Assembly (NCBI RefSeq): GCF_020740795.1
Contig: NC_067302.1
Location: 186,001-250,000 of the forward strand
Length of the DNA: 64,000 nucleotides
Direction: 5' to 3'
DNA from: Apus apus
Lineage: Eukaryota; Chordata; Aves; Apodiformes; Apodidae
Shown here: positions 11,960 through 24,565 of the stretch, piece after piece
How the letters are laid out: every line of letters starts with the position of its first letter
Numbering within the stretch: position 1 is the stretch's first letter
Notes under the pieces: model-generated
Told to the model about the DNA's origin: nothing
Database searches by the model: none
Seen by the model: the letters and a program-made list of their open reading frames with translations, nothing else
Made by a program: the position numbers and the translations under genes

Positions 11960-12480
11960 TAAAAATAAATAAATACATTCTACTGTGGTTTTGAAAATAT
12001 GAACTAATTTTCAATACATCCAGATAAACACAGGACAGCAGGAGGTGTTTCAGAAATCTGCATTTAACTTCAGAATTTCAGTTCCTTTCACTTTTAGTTT
12101 GGAGTTCGAGCTTAAAATTTTTTTCCCATGATACTTGATAATATATTTATCCCATTCTCTACAAGTACTGCCATGTCATGAAATAGTAAGAGAGCAGTTG
12201 ATATGATTTGTTTTTATATAATTTAAGATGAGAGCTGCCACTTAGTACTAATTTATCTTTTTCTCTTGTTATGCAACTCGACACTTACACTTGTAATGAA
12301 ATATAAAAGAATAACATGAAGGGTTAAAAATATAAATTTGGGAAACCATCTAAAAATAGCAAAAAAATGCTTTTTTTCAAAAATAATATTTCCTTTCCTC
12401 CAAACAATCTTTATTTAAAAAAAAAAATAAAAAAAATCACGTCACTGAAAGACTTTCCTTTGTATATAAGTTTTCATAGA
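11960..12480. other. AT-rich segment in the LUZP1 3' UTR
   Basis: A strongly AT-rich stretch with many A and T runs and several ATTTA or AATAAA-like strings on the minus strand. It could hold AU-rich stability elements of the LUZP1 message. No more specific element is recognised. Confidence 0.4.
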
Positions 12481-15411
12481 GCTTTTCCAACCAGCTCTTT
12501 TTTTGATTCATTTCCCTCTCAGAATTGAGGCATGTAGTTGATACAGGGAGGAGACACAGCATTTAGCTGTGCACTGCTCTGGTAGCTGCTTGTCTGGAAG
12601 GTGAGATGTGGGGTACAACTCAGACATGGGTGCTGCTGGGTTCAGACAGCACCTCCAAAACAGCAAAGGGACCTTCTCCCTTCTGCAGCGTTGTCCTTGT
12701 CTGTCCCCCCACACCCCAGGGATGAGCATCTGTTTCCAATAGGCAGAAGAAAGCAGTGGAGACAGTCAGTGGTGGTTGTGTACAGGACACAGCCCTGCTG
12801 CTGGGTTGTGGAATGTAAAGGAAGAACTGGTAGAGTTCCAAATGTGTGGGCCAGATGCAATCACCTTGCATGGGGCAGCTGCTGCTCCAATACCTGAGCA
12901 CCTCCTGGAGCTGCATGTGCCTCCCCCAGCAGTGATGCCATCTGCCCTCGGGGGCCCATGGGCACTGACAGGGTAATGTACCTCTGTATTGACCATATCT
13001 GGGTCCTAGACTTTGCAGATGGGGTGGTCCTGAAGAGGGACACAGACCAAGGCTGCCTAGGTAGCCATTCTGGAGCTCAGCTTAGAGTCCAATTCTGCGG
13101 TCTCCACCCTGTTTGTGGAAGGAACAAGGACATCCTGCTTGTCTGTGTCTTTTTCCCCTTAGAGCTCAACTGCTAAGAACAAGCAGCAGAGTAGTTGCCT
13201 GCAGAGTGTGATTGGTAGACACAAAGCTTTGGGTAAAAAAAAAAATCACCCCAGTCTAAATAAGGAGGAAGTTTCACTGCTGCACAAACTGCTGTTTGTT
13301 TGGCTCAGAAGCGACTTCTTGGTGCAAGATCACAGCTGGTGATTAGGTCATGCAAAGCTTCTTGCAGAGACTGATGGTAATAGGGGAGAAACTGTTTCTA
13401 AATAACATTTTCTGCTCTCTTTCCCTCTTAATGTGTAAAGCAATCAGTGAGGAATTGTTTCCTGCTGCCTAAAGACAGAAGGTGCTGGGAAGGCAGGTAC
13501 TGAGGTGTCCACAGTCAACAAGGCTGTATTTGGAGAATGCAAACTCTCCCTAGGAACTGAAAGCTTTCAGTTGTGGAGCAGTGTAAAACAGTTGTCATGG
13601 GCTGGTGGACTGTACTCACAAGGGTACCTATGGCATCATGTCTAAACGCAGGGAGTACCAGTGTTCTGAGTAGCTCTGTGGTCCAGGTTTCCAGATGGAA
13701 ACAGAGCTATCATCCTATGGAGGAGATTAAGACTGCAGGTACAGAAATGAGAAGTGAGAGTCCCCTGAGTGAAGTCTCTGCAGCTGCCTCTTCAGGAATG
13801 AAGAAAAAGAATTCACTGGTAAAGCTCCTGTACCTTGAAAATTGCATTAGAAAACTGGTTTCAGGCTGGCTAAAGCCTCTGGAGAGGTTACACACAGCTG
13901 CGACACCCATGAGCTGCCTCCTGTCCTGCTCCTTGCTCCACCTTGCAGCGTGTTTGTTGAGTGAAAGGGAACACAACTCATCTCCGAGATGTTGTCCAGC
14001 AAGCACGGGAAGCATCCTGTAAGAGACAATGCCACAACATCACAGACTGCTCAGGACCCACAGCTGCCTCTGGAAGAATATCTTGATTGCCCTCAGACAG
14101 CCATCCCAAAGCCTACCAGGTTCCTAGCCCTGTGGTGGGGCACGGGAAGACAGCAGCAGGGTCACTTTGGGAGATCCAGGCTCTGTCAGGGTTCAGAGTG
14201 TAGTGAGCCCAAAGCAGAATGACCCAGCCCTGCCCATGTATTACCTTGTTTTGAGCTGTACCACACCCCACACCCTCTTCCACACCCAGCAACACGGAGG
14301 AGATGAAGCACAGTCTGTGGAAGTCTGGGCAACACAGAATGACGGTGTGTATGTTATGGGGACCTGGTTTTACCCAAGTTCTTATCTGCTGTTGACCCAG
14401 TCTGTGCAGACAAAGGAAGCACAGCACAGCTTCAGGTACAGGAGTCTGCATCTGGCCAGATTAATGTTACTGCAGGTAACACCTCTTGGTGACCACACAG
14501 AGCATTGCTGTGGTGTCACTTTCCTCAGCTACCAACAAGGACATTGTCAGTTCACTGCAAACTAAATACTAGTCTGCAAAGCTCAGCTGGGCCCACATTC
14601 CTCTGGGCTCTCAATTTTGTGCAACTTCACTGAGAGGCGTGACTACGCAGGCCTCCCATCTGCCTTGCTCAGCCCTGCTGCTCTCTCATCAGGATTTGGC
14701 AGCTCCTGCACTTGTCCGGTAAGATACAAACTGACAACAGGTTTGAGGTCTTAAAATATTTCCTGCTCTAGGTGATGTGTAAATAAAAATGCACTTTGCT
14801 CTGGATAGCTGCACAGGCAAACAGGGAATGCCAAGATAAAAAGCAAGTCTTTTGTACAGACAGAAGCATGTCTGCACACCTAGGAACTGAAGCCTTCCTG
14901 GACCCCTGTCTCCTTTGAAGGGAGCCCCCTGGGAAGAGGCTGGAATATACTTTTTTTTTCATATTTCCAACAATAAGTCATTGTCACTATCTCAGGCCAT
15001 TTTCCACTTCTTTGTGTATCCAGAAAGATGTCTTTTAGGAGGCAGGGCAGCAGGTATATAGCAGCAGACAAGCAGCCTAGTAGTACTGCAGCCAGCTGAA
15101 GCAGGTAAGTCAGGGGCTCTGATTTTGTACCTCCAAACCCTTTTTTTTTTCCATCCCTGATTGTCCAGTTTGTGCCAGAAAATAACTAGATACAGTGCCT
15201 CTTATTCCCTGGAGAATGTTTCTAGCCATAAAGCTGGCTGAAACAAGTTTAGAGCAGAAAAATAAGTTAGTATTTTTTACCTGTCTAGAAAATTATTAGA
15301 ATAATTTGCTGAGGCAGTACAGCAGACACTCCTCCTCTGGGCAGTGCTAATTTAAGACTGGATTTCTCCTAAAAGGTTTATATTCATTTTGGACAAGTTC
15401 TCTAAGTTATG

Positions 15412-15651
15412 TTACTGGGAGGTCAGGTCAGATTTTGGCTTTTTTGCCTTGTAGCTCTTTTCTGGATGGTCCTTGAATCCACATACCTGCTCCTCCATTT
15501 GGAGACCCAGTGATGCACGGGGGCTGGATTCTGGGTCCTGCATCCCCACCTTGGCTGCTGGCCTCTTCCCTGGTGTGTCAGGATGGGAGAGGTACTCAGA
15601 AGAGCCATACTGTTTTCTTCTGGAGCTGGGCACAAAATCTTTGCTTTCATC
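15412..15651 (-). CDS. LUZP1: LUZP1 terminal coding exon (C-terminus)
   Basis: This adds the last 79 residues of LUZP1, from DESKDFVPSSRRKQYGSS to KSDLTSQ and a stop at 15414-15412. Seen: directly upstream on the minus strand is a strong acceptor, a pyrimidine-rich stretch ending TTTGCACAG (AG at 15653-15652). The exon opens at codon phase 0, which matches the phase-0 donor of the large exon at 21314. From memory of human LUZP1, its terminal exon also opens with acidic residues (EEEGED), then has an Arg/Gln-His/Tyr stretch and a PGK motif. Here the order is DESKD, RRKQY, TPGKR, so the two look homologous though weakly conserved. The bird end is about 25 residues longer. An internal consensus donor (CAG|GTATGT at 15487/15486, also phase 0) could allow a shorter alternative end. 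No downstream coding exon for it was found. Confidence 0.8.
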   Translation of the reverse strand, partial: DESKDFVPSSRRKQYGSSEYLSHPDTPGKRPAAKVGMQDPESSPRASLGLQMEEQVCGFKDHPEKSYKAKKPKSDLTSQ

Positions 15652-16318
15652 CTGTGCAAAGGAAAATAAAGAGGGTTGGGGCTCAGGGACTTTGAAGGGG
15701 TTCCTGGCCTGGGTTTGCAGTACGAGGTACTGGCTTGAGTCCCTTTGGCAAGGAGGTACTTGGGCCACCAGCCCAGCTCTCACATGTTCTCAATTATGTG
15801 ATATTTAATAAAGATTTTTTAAAAAACCCAAACATCCAACAAACCACAACAAACCTGTGCTCAGCTTGTGGGGCTTGCTGGTCCCAGAATGCTTGTATCT
15901 CTAAGGGACTATCAGCAGAAAATCCTGTGGTTTAGTGACTGAAGCAGTTTCTTCAAGTTATTAACTCTAAGTCCCATGGGTGAGGGATGCTCAGCAACCT
16001 GAACCTCACATTTTCTTGGCAATAAGGATGTGATGTGGGAGTGTTCTACACAGTTTTTCTGCTATGGGCATCTAAATGGCACTTTTAAAGCCACAAATGT
16101 TTTCTTCAATGTCTGCAGAGACCTTTATGGGATCATACCTTGGGATTCAGATGCCTACAGTCTGCCCTAGGGCTGGTTGGTGAACCTCTGTGTTTCACTT
16201 GAGACTGCACCCTACTGTGAGGAGTCCCCATCACCCTCCAGCTCCCTGGGAAGATGGCAGTGCTTTTGCTGTTACTGGCTGGAAAACCTCTTTATCTACA
16301 GGTTCCAGCACACTGTAA

Positions 16319-16858
16319 GACTGTCTTCTCAGCAAGTTTGCTGATGATATGAAGCTGGGAGGATTGGCTGATCCACCTCAAAGGCTGTGCAGCCATTCAG
16401 CAAGATTTGGACAGACTGGAGAGCTGGGCAAAGAGGAACCTCATGAGGTCCAACAAGAGCAAGTGCAGAGTCCTGCACCTGGGAAGGAACAACAATGCAC
16501 AAGTACAGGCCAGGAGGTGATCTGCTAGAGAGCAGGTCTGTGGAGAAGGACCTTGGAGTCCTGGTAGACAACAAGTTATCCATGGAACAACAATGTGCCC
16601 TTGTGGCCAAGAAGGCCAATGGTATCTTGGGGTGCATTAAGAAGAGTGTCTCTAGGAGATCAAGGGATGTTCTCCTCCCCTCTACTCTGCGCTAGTGAGA
16701 CCACATCTGGAGTGTTGTGTCCAGTTCTGGGCTCCTCAGTTCAAGAGGGACAGGGATCTACTGGAGAGAGTCCAATGGAAGCTACAAGGATGATGAAGGG
16801 ACTGAAACATCTGTCATACAAGGAAAGCCTCAGAGACTCCAGCTGAGCCTGGAGAGAG
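16319..16858 (+). mobile_element. CR1 LINE ORF2 fragment, both ends truncated
   Basis: Seen: starts at the RT active-site block (SKFADDM-like text from GCAAGTTTGCTGATGATATG at about 16332), then [15 protein letters not shown] and [40 protein letters not shown] (broken by stops). It fades out near the ELGLFSLE block. It lacks the CR1 3' tail. It lies antisense to LUZP1 in its last intron. Confidence 0.9.
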
Positions 16859-18319
16859 CTGAAGTTTGCTCTTCAAAAATCTGGGATTTTTTGCCACTGA
16901 GGAAGGGTCTCCTGGTAAGATCCCCACTCCAGACCTCTTCACCTCAGTGATTTCACTGAAATGATCTATGAAAATACCAGCTCTGAAATCAGGTAGGAAA
17001 ATTATGAGCTCTGCTTGCTTTAGGGATGGCTGAAAACACACAGTGTTTGCTGAAACACACAGTGTATGGCCCTGAGAAGGGGCTGCAGGTATGGGTGGGA
17101 CAGTTTTTCTCCCCACCCTGTAGCAAAAGGGATAACAGGGAAGGGAGAGGAAGCAGCCCCTATCCCTATAAAAGCACCTCTGAGTTGGTCACCAGGGTTT
17201 GATTGGTTCTCAGAAAAAAAGCTGTGAAGTCTGGTGGGTCTGGATGAGCAAACACCTGCCCTTGCTGTGGATAACATCCAGCAGACTCTGGACCTGACCT
17301 CATCCTTGTGATCCAAGCCCTAGAACAGAAGTGAGATATGAGAAGCAGTAGAAGCACCTTGGTGAACAGGAATAACACAGGCACAGGTTCCATAGGGACC
17401 TACAACCAACCATGGCCCAGTCAATAACCATGGTGGGCCAGGTGAGGTGATAAATTTAATGTAATGAGTGGCAATCATCTTAATGGACCCAGACAGCTTA
17501 GCAAGGGCTAGGCACCTTTGTATTTCTGATACAGTTGTTGTTTTGGAGATGAGGCCACTGGGTGAGCATGTAGGTGCTTCATCCCCTTGGGCATCTGACA
17601 GCATCAGTCTGTCCCTGCTGTCAGGCAGCATGAACTTATGACTACTAACCCAGACACACTGCTTTCAAAGAGTTTCTTAGCTGAAGAGCTGAGCGAGAGC
17701 CTTCAGGCTGGCCACCCTTCTAGTGTGTCAGCAGTGCAGAAAAATGCTTCCTGGTAGCACACAAGAGCCAGGTCGGTGAGGAGCTCAGGAAATTCCATGG
17801 CAACACAGGAGGTGATGGCACCTCAGAGGTCAATCAGCTGGGCACTGACAAGCACCTGGGAAGCTGCTCTGGGCAGTGTTACACCCCAAGATTCACATAA
17901 AATAAAATCCTTGGACAAAGTTACAGAGGTCCAAGGAAAAATTAAAACATGGTGACTGGTGTGGTTGGCTGCTTAAGTAGAAGCTCATGTGGAGGTAGCA
18001 ATGGGTGAAGTGGTGCTGGCTGCACTTTTTTTTAGTCCCCAAGCAGAGGAGAGAAGGGGTGAGAGGTAGCACCCACTATCCAGTATCCCTGGATACTGTC
18101 AGGGAGACTTTTCTGCCCACCACATGAAGGTACACACAGCTTCACTTGAAGCACACAGCCCAGCTCAAATCATATTAATGTCACAGCCATGAGAAAACCA
18201 AATTAAGTGCATCCATCTTGCTGACAGCTTATCTGCTTGCTGCCTTCTTGTGCCTTTGGACTAATTCAGGCATTGCACATTTTCAGCAGTCAAATGTCAC
18301 ACCAGAGAAATACCAACTT

Positions 18320-18597
18320 AGAATCATAGAATCATCCTGGTTGGATGGGACCTTGAAGATCATCAAGTCCAGCCATAACCTAAATCCCCTACCATAACCT
18401 ATTCTACCCGTTCAGTGCTTAAATCATGTCCCTAAGCACCACATCTATATTTCTTTTAAATACTTCCAAGGATGGTGACTACACCAGCTCCCTGGGCAGC
18501 CTGTTCCACTGCCCAACCACTCTTTTGGTAAAGAAATTCTTTCTAATATCCAGTTTAAACCACTCTTGGTGCAACTTCAGGCCATTTCCTCTCATCA
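18320..18597 (-). mobile_element. CR1 LINE 3' end, reverse orientation
   Basis: Starts AGAATCATAGAATCAT, the reverse complement of the CR1 terminal repeat, then GGTTGGATGGGACCTTGAAGATCATC, and continues through the reversed 3' coding block to about 18597. It is in the same sense as LUZP1, in its last intron. Confidence 0.92.
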
Positions 18598-21313
18598 TGA
18601 CAACTTTAGCAACTTTTCAGACAACTTTATTGTCTGAAACACTAAGCACAACAGAAAGACTGCTTGAGGTCTTGCATCTCCTCAGGTCTTTCATGGGAGC
18701 TGGAGACAGGCTGGCTGCTAGCACTAGAGGGTGCTGCTCCTTAGGCTGCAGCATCCATCCCTCAGTACCTACTGCTTTCTGGGTCTCTCAAAGAGCTGCT
18801 GCTTCTGTAGCACAGGTATTGCTAAGAGCTGCCAATACCTCCTGTAGCTTCATTAGGGACATTTGCCTACATTAGCAGTACAAAAATGGAAGGCTGAAAT
18901 TGCACCTTGTGCCTTGGCATCTCCTTGCAAGAATTATCACCAGGTGCTCAGTTTGGATATGTCCTGAGGGACAGGCTAAAAATGTGGGGGCCAAGCCTCC
19001 AGCTTGCTTTAGCCTCCTGCTGTGCTGCAGCAAAGCGTCTGACATAAGGACTTCATGGAGGAGAGGAAGATGTATTTTGGCAGAAGCAGCACAGACCCTG
19101 TGTTTCACAAATATGATTCTTCAGGCAACCTCAGACTTTGGATAGTAGAGATGGGAAGAGGTGACAGCAATGCCTTCACAGGAAAGCTGAATGTGCAAAG
19201 TTAGCAGAGATCAGCACCAAGCCTTCTGCCAGAGGAACTGGCTACATCTTTAACTGAAACACAAATCTCAGCAGGAACAGCCTGCTTGTGATATGAAGCC
19301 TGAAGATGCCCTTCAAAGGACATGATTCAGGTTTTTTTCTAAGGGCAGATTCAATAATTAGAGCTGCTCAAAGACATAAAATTCTGCAGATGTGGTATAT
19401 CTGTATCTGCAGTCTTTCAGGGTAACTTCACGCTACTCTCATTCGCAAACTAAAAATATACTTAATTTATTACCAAGAGGTCAGATTTGTGGTGTCAGGG
19501 TAATTTTCTTTTAAAATATCATGCAGATAGATACCTAACTCAACACACAACTAACCACATGGTTGATTTCTTGCCTGCTTGTCAGTTCAGACACAGGCAA
19601 GGCTGGAATTCATCGAGGATGAGAGGTCAGGATGCCCTGTGAGTTACACTTCAGCTGCTGTTGCAGGCACATGGCATAATCTGACAGTGACCTTGAGTCC
19701 ACCCACAGAACATTCTGCAGAGCTACATCAGCCACAGGTGGGCTGCCAGGGGGAAGGTGGGAAAGAGACATGCGAGTGCTCACACTTTAGAGCTCCATCA
19801 CTGACCACACATAAGCACAGCTGCAGGTGGAGAACTCTTCAGCTGTAAGACTCAAAGTTGTGGATACCGTGAATTCAAACTCCTGGGATAAAGGGAGGCC
19901 CAGGGCTGGGTCTTGTTTGCCAAGCACATAAGCTGCCATCATGCAAAAGGACAACTTCAGTCATGTCAGTTCTGCCTGGATTCATGGAAGTACAGACTGC
20001 CTGTCACCCATGAGTGACCCTGGCCAAGGAGATGATCTTGGCTTGGAATCTCCTAACCTACAAGTGGGACAGAGGTGGGGTTGTACACACCTTTGTGCCC
20101 ATGATCTCCCTCACCTGCTCCAAGTCCAGTATCTAGGTGATGCCATTCCTAGACGTGCCCTTCAATAGAGGGAATTTTATTTGCTCACTGATATTGATGA
20201 ATGACAGACATCATGCCTTAGGTCCCTGATGTATTCTTAGCATCCAAGTGTAGCTGGAAGGCCAACCTGCACTTTGTAACAGCAGCCAATAGACTCCACA
20301 AGGCAATGCAAGAGTGCAAATTCTTCTGTCCTTCTCATTGCCAAGGAAGTGGAAGTTTTCCAAATGTAAAAGTTCTTTCACATCTTCACCTCCTCACCTT
20401 TGTCAATGCCAGAGTCAAGCAGTTACGAATCTGCTCCCTCTGCCATGAGCCCCATCAGATTACTGAGCTGGGCTCTTCCTGGAGACTGGCAACAGCAGCA
20501 ACTGCTTAGAGCAGCTCTAAGTATGAAGCAGAGGCAGGAGCTGCAGCAGGATCTTGCATGTGCATGAACAGCCCAGAGAGGCACTTGGTGCCAGTGAGCT
20601 CACTTGAAATATGCTGGAGCCTGCAGCTCTGGTGGTGAGTACACCTCACCAGACTAACTGTCTGCATGTGTCCACTCTGCTTTGAGGGACTCCCCTTACT
20701 GGTACCAGCCAAAGGAACAGAAGAGCACAACTATCCCTGTGCCTCTTGCTTCCTTTCAGGCTGCATATTAACATAGATGGAGAAGGGAGCAGCCCTGTGT
20801 AACCAGCCACCACTCATGTTCTTTAGGAGATGCCTGGGAAGCATTTCCAGACCAGAGTCTGGTTTCACATGGGGAAATCATGCAGCTCGTTCCAAAAGGA
20901 GCTATAACTTGCCATTAGAGCTACAGCTCTGCCTGAGGCACAACCCTATTAAAATCTGTTCATTTCCATCATTTACTACTCTGAGTTGACAGTGCCATGC
21001 AAAGCCACTCTGAAAAGCACACCAAGTCCTACATGAGCTGTGACTAGATTTTCTCTGATCTTGGCAAGATCAAGTGCTACTATATAGTTATTCATATGGC
21101 ATGACAAGACCCAAGCAGATGGATCTAATTTCAAGAAGTCTAAATCAGGTACTTCACATATGAGATGCTCCACTGAAGACAGAAGGAGCTGGGAGAGAGC
21201 AGTGTTTCAGAAAATAAGCTGTAAGAATTTCAAATCAGACACTCTACAACTAACATGCAACTTGGAAAACTTCATCAGCTGGAAGACAAGACTGTTTAAC
21301 ATAGGATACTTAC

Positions 21314-24300
21314 ATGTACCATGGTCCGGTTCCAAGGAAAAGCTGCTGTGGGATCACTTGTGTAGTTCCTGCGTGTTAGCAGTTCAGATGCACTTAAGTT
21401 ACTTTTGGTCCTTCGGGACCCCATTTCCGGGGCACTCCAGAGATTTGCTGTGGTCCTTGCTGAGGTCTGCTCCAGTGAGTTTGTTCTTGCACTGTTCTCT
21501 TCCATTTCAGAGAGGTCTACTGAGGACCTAGACACGTTTGTAGTACTGGAAACTGCACGTTTCTCCACGTTGGTTTGAGAGTCCTCCAGGGAAAGTAAGC
21601 CTTGTCTTGTTCTCCAGGAACTTCTCACAGTGACATGTTTTGTTTCAGATGAAGCTGCATCTGAAGAGCCATGGCTCTTCCAGCTGATTGTCTCCGAAGG
21701 TGGCTCACTGTCCCTCTCCATGTGCTCAGAAGACTTTATCATAATGCTGCTTCTGGAGACCATTGTTTCTGCTTTACTTCTCAGAGCTGTTTCTCCAGTT
21801 CTGTCTGACTCAGATAACTTCAGAGCACTTTTATTAATTGATACCTCAAAGGGTGTGGGGACACTGTTCGTTATTAGTGAAGGTTCACTTGGAGCAACTC
21901 TGATATTGCTGGTGGTAACCAGCCTTTCCCTTGCTGCTGTATCTGCACTAGTCCTTGGAGCTGTTGGCTCTGAAGGGAAGATTGTGATGCTGCTTGTCAT
22001 TTTATTTTTTACCATTTTGAAAACAGACTTCTGCTTTTCCGACTCTGCCTCAGCAACTGTCCCTCCCATGACTGCCTTCATATCCTTTTCAACAATTGCA
22101 GGTTTAATGACAGCTTTTGATCTCAGAGCTTCTCTTGGGCTGAATGACCTTTTGGATTTAAATCCTCCAGTGCTGGCATCGGATGATTTTATACACTTTG
22201 TGGAATCTTCATCATTGGTAGTGTTTTTGTCATTTTCAAAAAGTGATGCTCGAAAAACTCCTCTAGAATTGGAGAACTGCTTGGAACTTGCTTTCTTTCT
22301 TGTCTCAAAATCTGATTGAGTGGTTGTTTTTTTGTTTCTTCCTGATTCTTCATCTGAATTGAATTTTTCCTGGTTACTCTGGATGGTTTTGGAGTCTGTT
22401 TCTAAGCCAGCATTTACCTGATCTGTTGCTGAAGCTGAAGACTGCTCTGTGTCTTCTTTATCAAGACCTGTAAGAGTCTGCAGAATGTCTTCCTGGCTTC
22501 TGCAGCGATGGGAACACTTTGTTAGTGTTGAAACCTTTGCACTTTCAAGTGATGTGTCTGTAACTTCATTTTCCTGGGACACTATTGCTCTTTTAGCCCT
22601 CCCCTCTGAGGGCTGTCTGTGTGATGCAGCAAAAGCATTCACTGCTTCTGCTTTACAGCCAGTGGAGTCTGATGTGGACACATGGGAGAGGTGGTATCTG
22701 TAACCCGAAGCTGTCCCATTGGAAGAGGCATGATTGCCCCTGGTGAGCAGAGTGTTTTCTGAGCAGTCACTGACTTCTGCCTGACTTGTTTTCAGCTTCT
22801 CAGCCAAAGAAACTACTGCTTCTCCTTTGCTTGTCTTTTCATCCCGTGTGTCAGCACTGGTTTGGCAGTTGCCACGGAGCACCCGAGATGGCTTTTCAGC
22901 CTTGGATCTCAGGCCTGTGTCACCAACAGGTTTGGAAGGTCCTTTCCAAGATTTCTGCTCCTGTGCAGCAGGAGGATATCGGCTGAGGACAGATGGCTGC
23001 TCTTTTGATCTCTTGCCCTCATTCTGAGTGATGTGGCCTTCCTTCTGACCAGAAGAAAAAGTGGAAACTAAAGATTTCTCTTCTAGTCTTTTCATATCTG
23101 TCACAGTAGTGTCTGAAAGGGCAGATGTACCTGCTTTTCCTCCTCTCCTGCTCATTAGGCTTGGACTTGACCCCTGCTTACCACTGTGGCTGTAGCTGTC
23201 GTTACTGACAGAGAAATCTCTGTTCCTTGCTCTTTCCCGGCGCTGCTGTGGTGAGAGCTCCCTTGGCTTGTGCCTGGCAGCTGTCAAATCAGCTGTGAAA
23301 CCTCTGTACTTAGGTCTGTCATGTTTTCCCCTGCTAGAAAAGCTTGTATCTTCATTTTCAACCTCTCCATTCTCCAGATCTTTCTGTTTCTTTATTTGCA
23401 TTTTGATTTCTTCTAGCTGACCCATTAAGAGTTTGTTTTTATTCTGTTCACTCAAGTAACTGTCTTGCAGGTCACTGTTTTTGGCTCTCATTTTTTTAAG
23501 TTCTTCTTCTAAAGATTCAAAACGTTTTATCTGAGTTTTAAGTTTCTCAATTTCTTGGGTGAGATCTTTCACTTTGTTGTCTTCCTGATTTTTATTCTTT
23601 TGGTTTTCTGATTTATTTCTGGTTTCATTTTCTACATGTTTCAGGTAATCCACACTTCCCTTCCTCCTGGTCTCCTTCGAGGGCAATGCAGAGGTCAAGT
23701 CGTCTTCAATTCTCAAATCATTTCTGTCCAGGAGATTATTTGAAGACCTTTCTAGCAAGTTGGATGCATTTCTAGTTTGATCTGTCCTATTTAGTTTATT
23801 GTTTTGTTCTAGTTTTTGTGTTAGCTCCTGGATTATTTTTTCATTCTGCTTTTCTCTTTCATTAAAATGCTTTCTTTCAGTGATAAAGCTCAGTGCTAAG
23901 GATTTCAGTTTTTCTAACTCGCCTGTTAAGCTCTGCTCAGTTTTATCCAGCCTGTCCTCAGATGCTTCCAGTTCTTTCACTTTCACTCTAAGTATTTCTA
24001 ATTCTGTAGATATCTTTTTGGTCAAGTTCTTTTCTTCATTGAGGCTAAGACACAGCTGTGTACAGTCATTCTTGCTCCTGCCAAAGGCCTCCTCCAGCTT
24101 CTCCAGCTCTGCCATTCTCCTCTGAAGGTGTTCAATTTCTGACTTCAGCTCTCGGGTCAGGCTCTCTTCCTCTTCAAGTTTTTCTTTCATCAACCGGCAA
24201 AGCTCTTCAGCCTTCCTAATCTCTTCATCCTTGCCTTCGATCTTCAGGACTCTTTTCCTCAGGGCTTCAACATCAGCCAGCATGCTGGAGTTGCTGCCTT

Positions 24301-24460
24301 CTGCCTGGATAACTTTGTCCTGGAGGTCAAGCAGCTCATCCTCTGCTTTCTGCAGATTTTTGGTTGCTTCCTCCAGTTCATCGAGGCGGCGACTGAGACT
24401 CTGCAATTTGAATCGTAGGTGTCGATTTGAGGTTTCCTTGTAACCTGTATATTCTGCCAT
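21314..24460 (-). CDS. LUZP1: LUZP1 main coding exon (residues 1-1049)
   Basis: Leucine zipper protein 1 is an actin- and microtubule-associated protein. In mammals it is found at stress fibres, cell junctions and the centrosome/basal body, where it binds actin and filamin and restrains ciliogenesis. Seen: 1049 codons without interruption. Residues 1-225 and 295-370 are heptad-rich coiled coil (LDELEEATKNLQKAEDELLD; VKDLTQEIEKLKTQIKRFE). The remainder is Ser/Thr-rich and probably disordered, with islands I know from human LUZP1: EQPSVLSRYPPAAQE (487-501), SLFENDK (739-745), FSPREALRSKA (773-783) and SSITIFPSE (823-831). The start is supported by AACATGG context and an in-frame TAA 21 bases upstream (24481-24479). 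The exon ends in CAT at 21314 before GTAAGT; reading on gives only five more residues (VSILC) and a stop. The terminal exon at 15651 is in phase. Human LUZP1 is 1076 residues; this model gives about 1128. Confidence 0.97.
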
Positions 24461-24565
24461 GTTGGATTTGTTTTCCTTTTAGGTAGCCTGGGTGGATGGG
24501 GTGGTCTTTAACACCTTGTCTATTCCTAGTACGTAACAGTTTCCTTGAACAGAGGCAATCTCACC
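24461..24565 (-). other. LUZP1: LUZP1 5' UTR part of the main exon and its acceptor
   Basis: 105 bases of 5' UTR precede the ATG in this exon. Upstream on the minus strand stands a strong acceptor, GCGTTTTTTCTTTCAG (AG at 24567-24566), followed by GGTGAG. The in-frame TAA at 24481-24479 rules out an N-terminal extension in this exon. Confidence 0.85.

Larger units (their letters stand above)
9210..15411 (-). other. LUZP1: LUZP1 3' UTR (predicted extent)
   Basis: This runs from the stop codon at 15414-15412 to the predicted poly(A) site near 9.21 kb, about 6.2 kb in one exon. Seen: no CR1 piece at all across this span, although CR1 is frequent on both sides, which fits selection against insertions in an exon. 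AT-rich stretches lie at about 11960-12480 and 10320-10680. A minus-strand Pumilio motif TGTAAATA lies at 10390-10383. Human LUZP1 is known to have a long 3' UTR of several kilobases. The extent is inferred; an extra splice or an earlier poly(A) site cannot be excluded. Small open frames here on either strand lack family motifs. Confidence 0.6.
15652..21313 (-). other. LUZP1: LUZP1 intron between the two coding exons
   Basis: About 5.66 kb, bounded on the minus strand by GTAAGT (21313-21308) and CACAG (AG at 15653-15652). It holds two CR1 pieces (16.3 and 18.3 kb). The rest (15.7-16.3, 16.9-18.3 and 18.6-21.3 kb) is unassigned unique-looking sequence without exon-like features. Confidence 0.75.

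Noticed and set aside
21630..22319. 229-codon plus-strand frame
   Set aside because: It is antisense to the LUZP1 main exon and reflects its codon pattern; it has no motif of its own.
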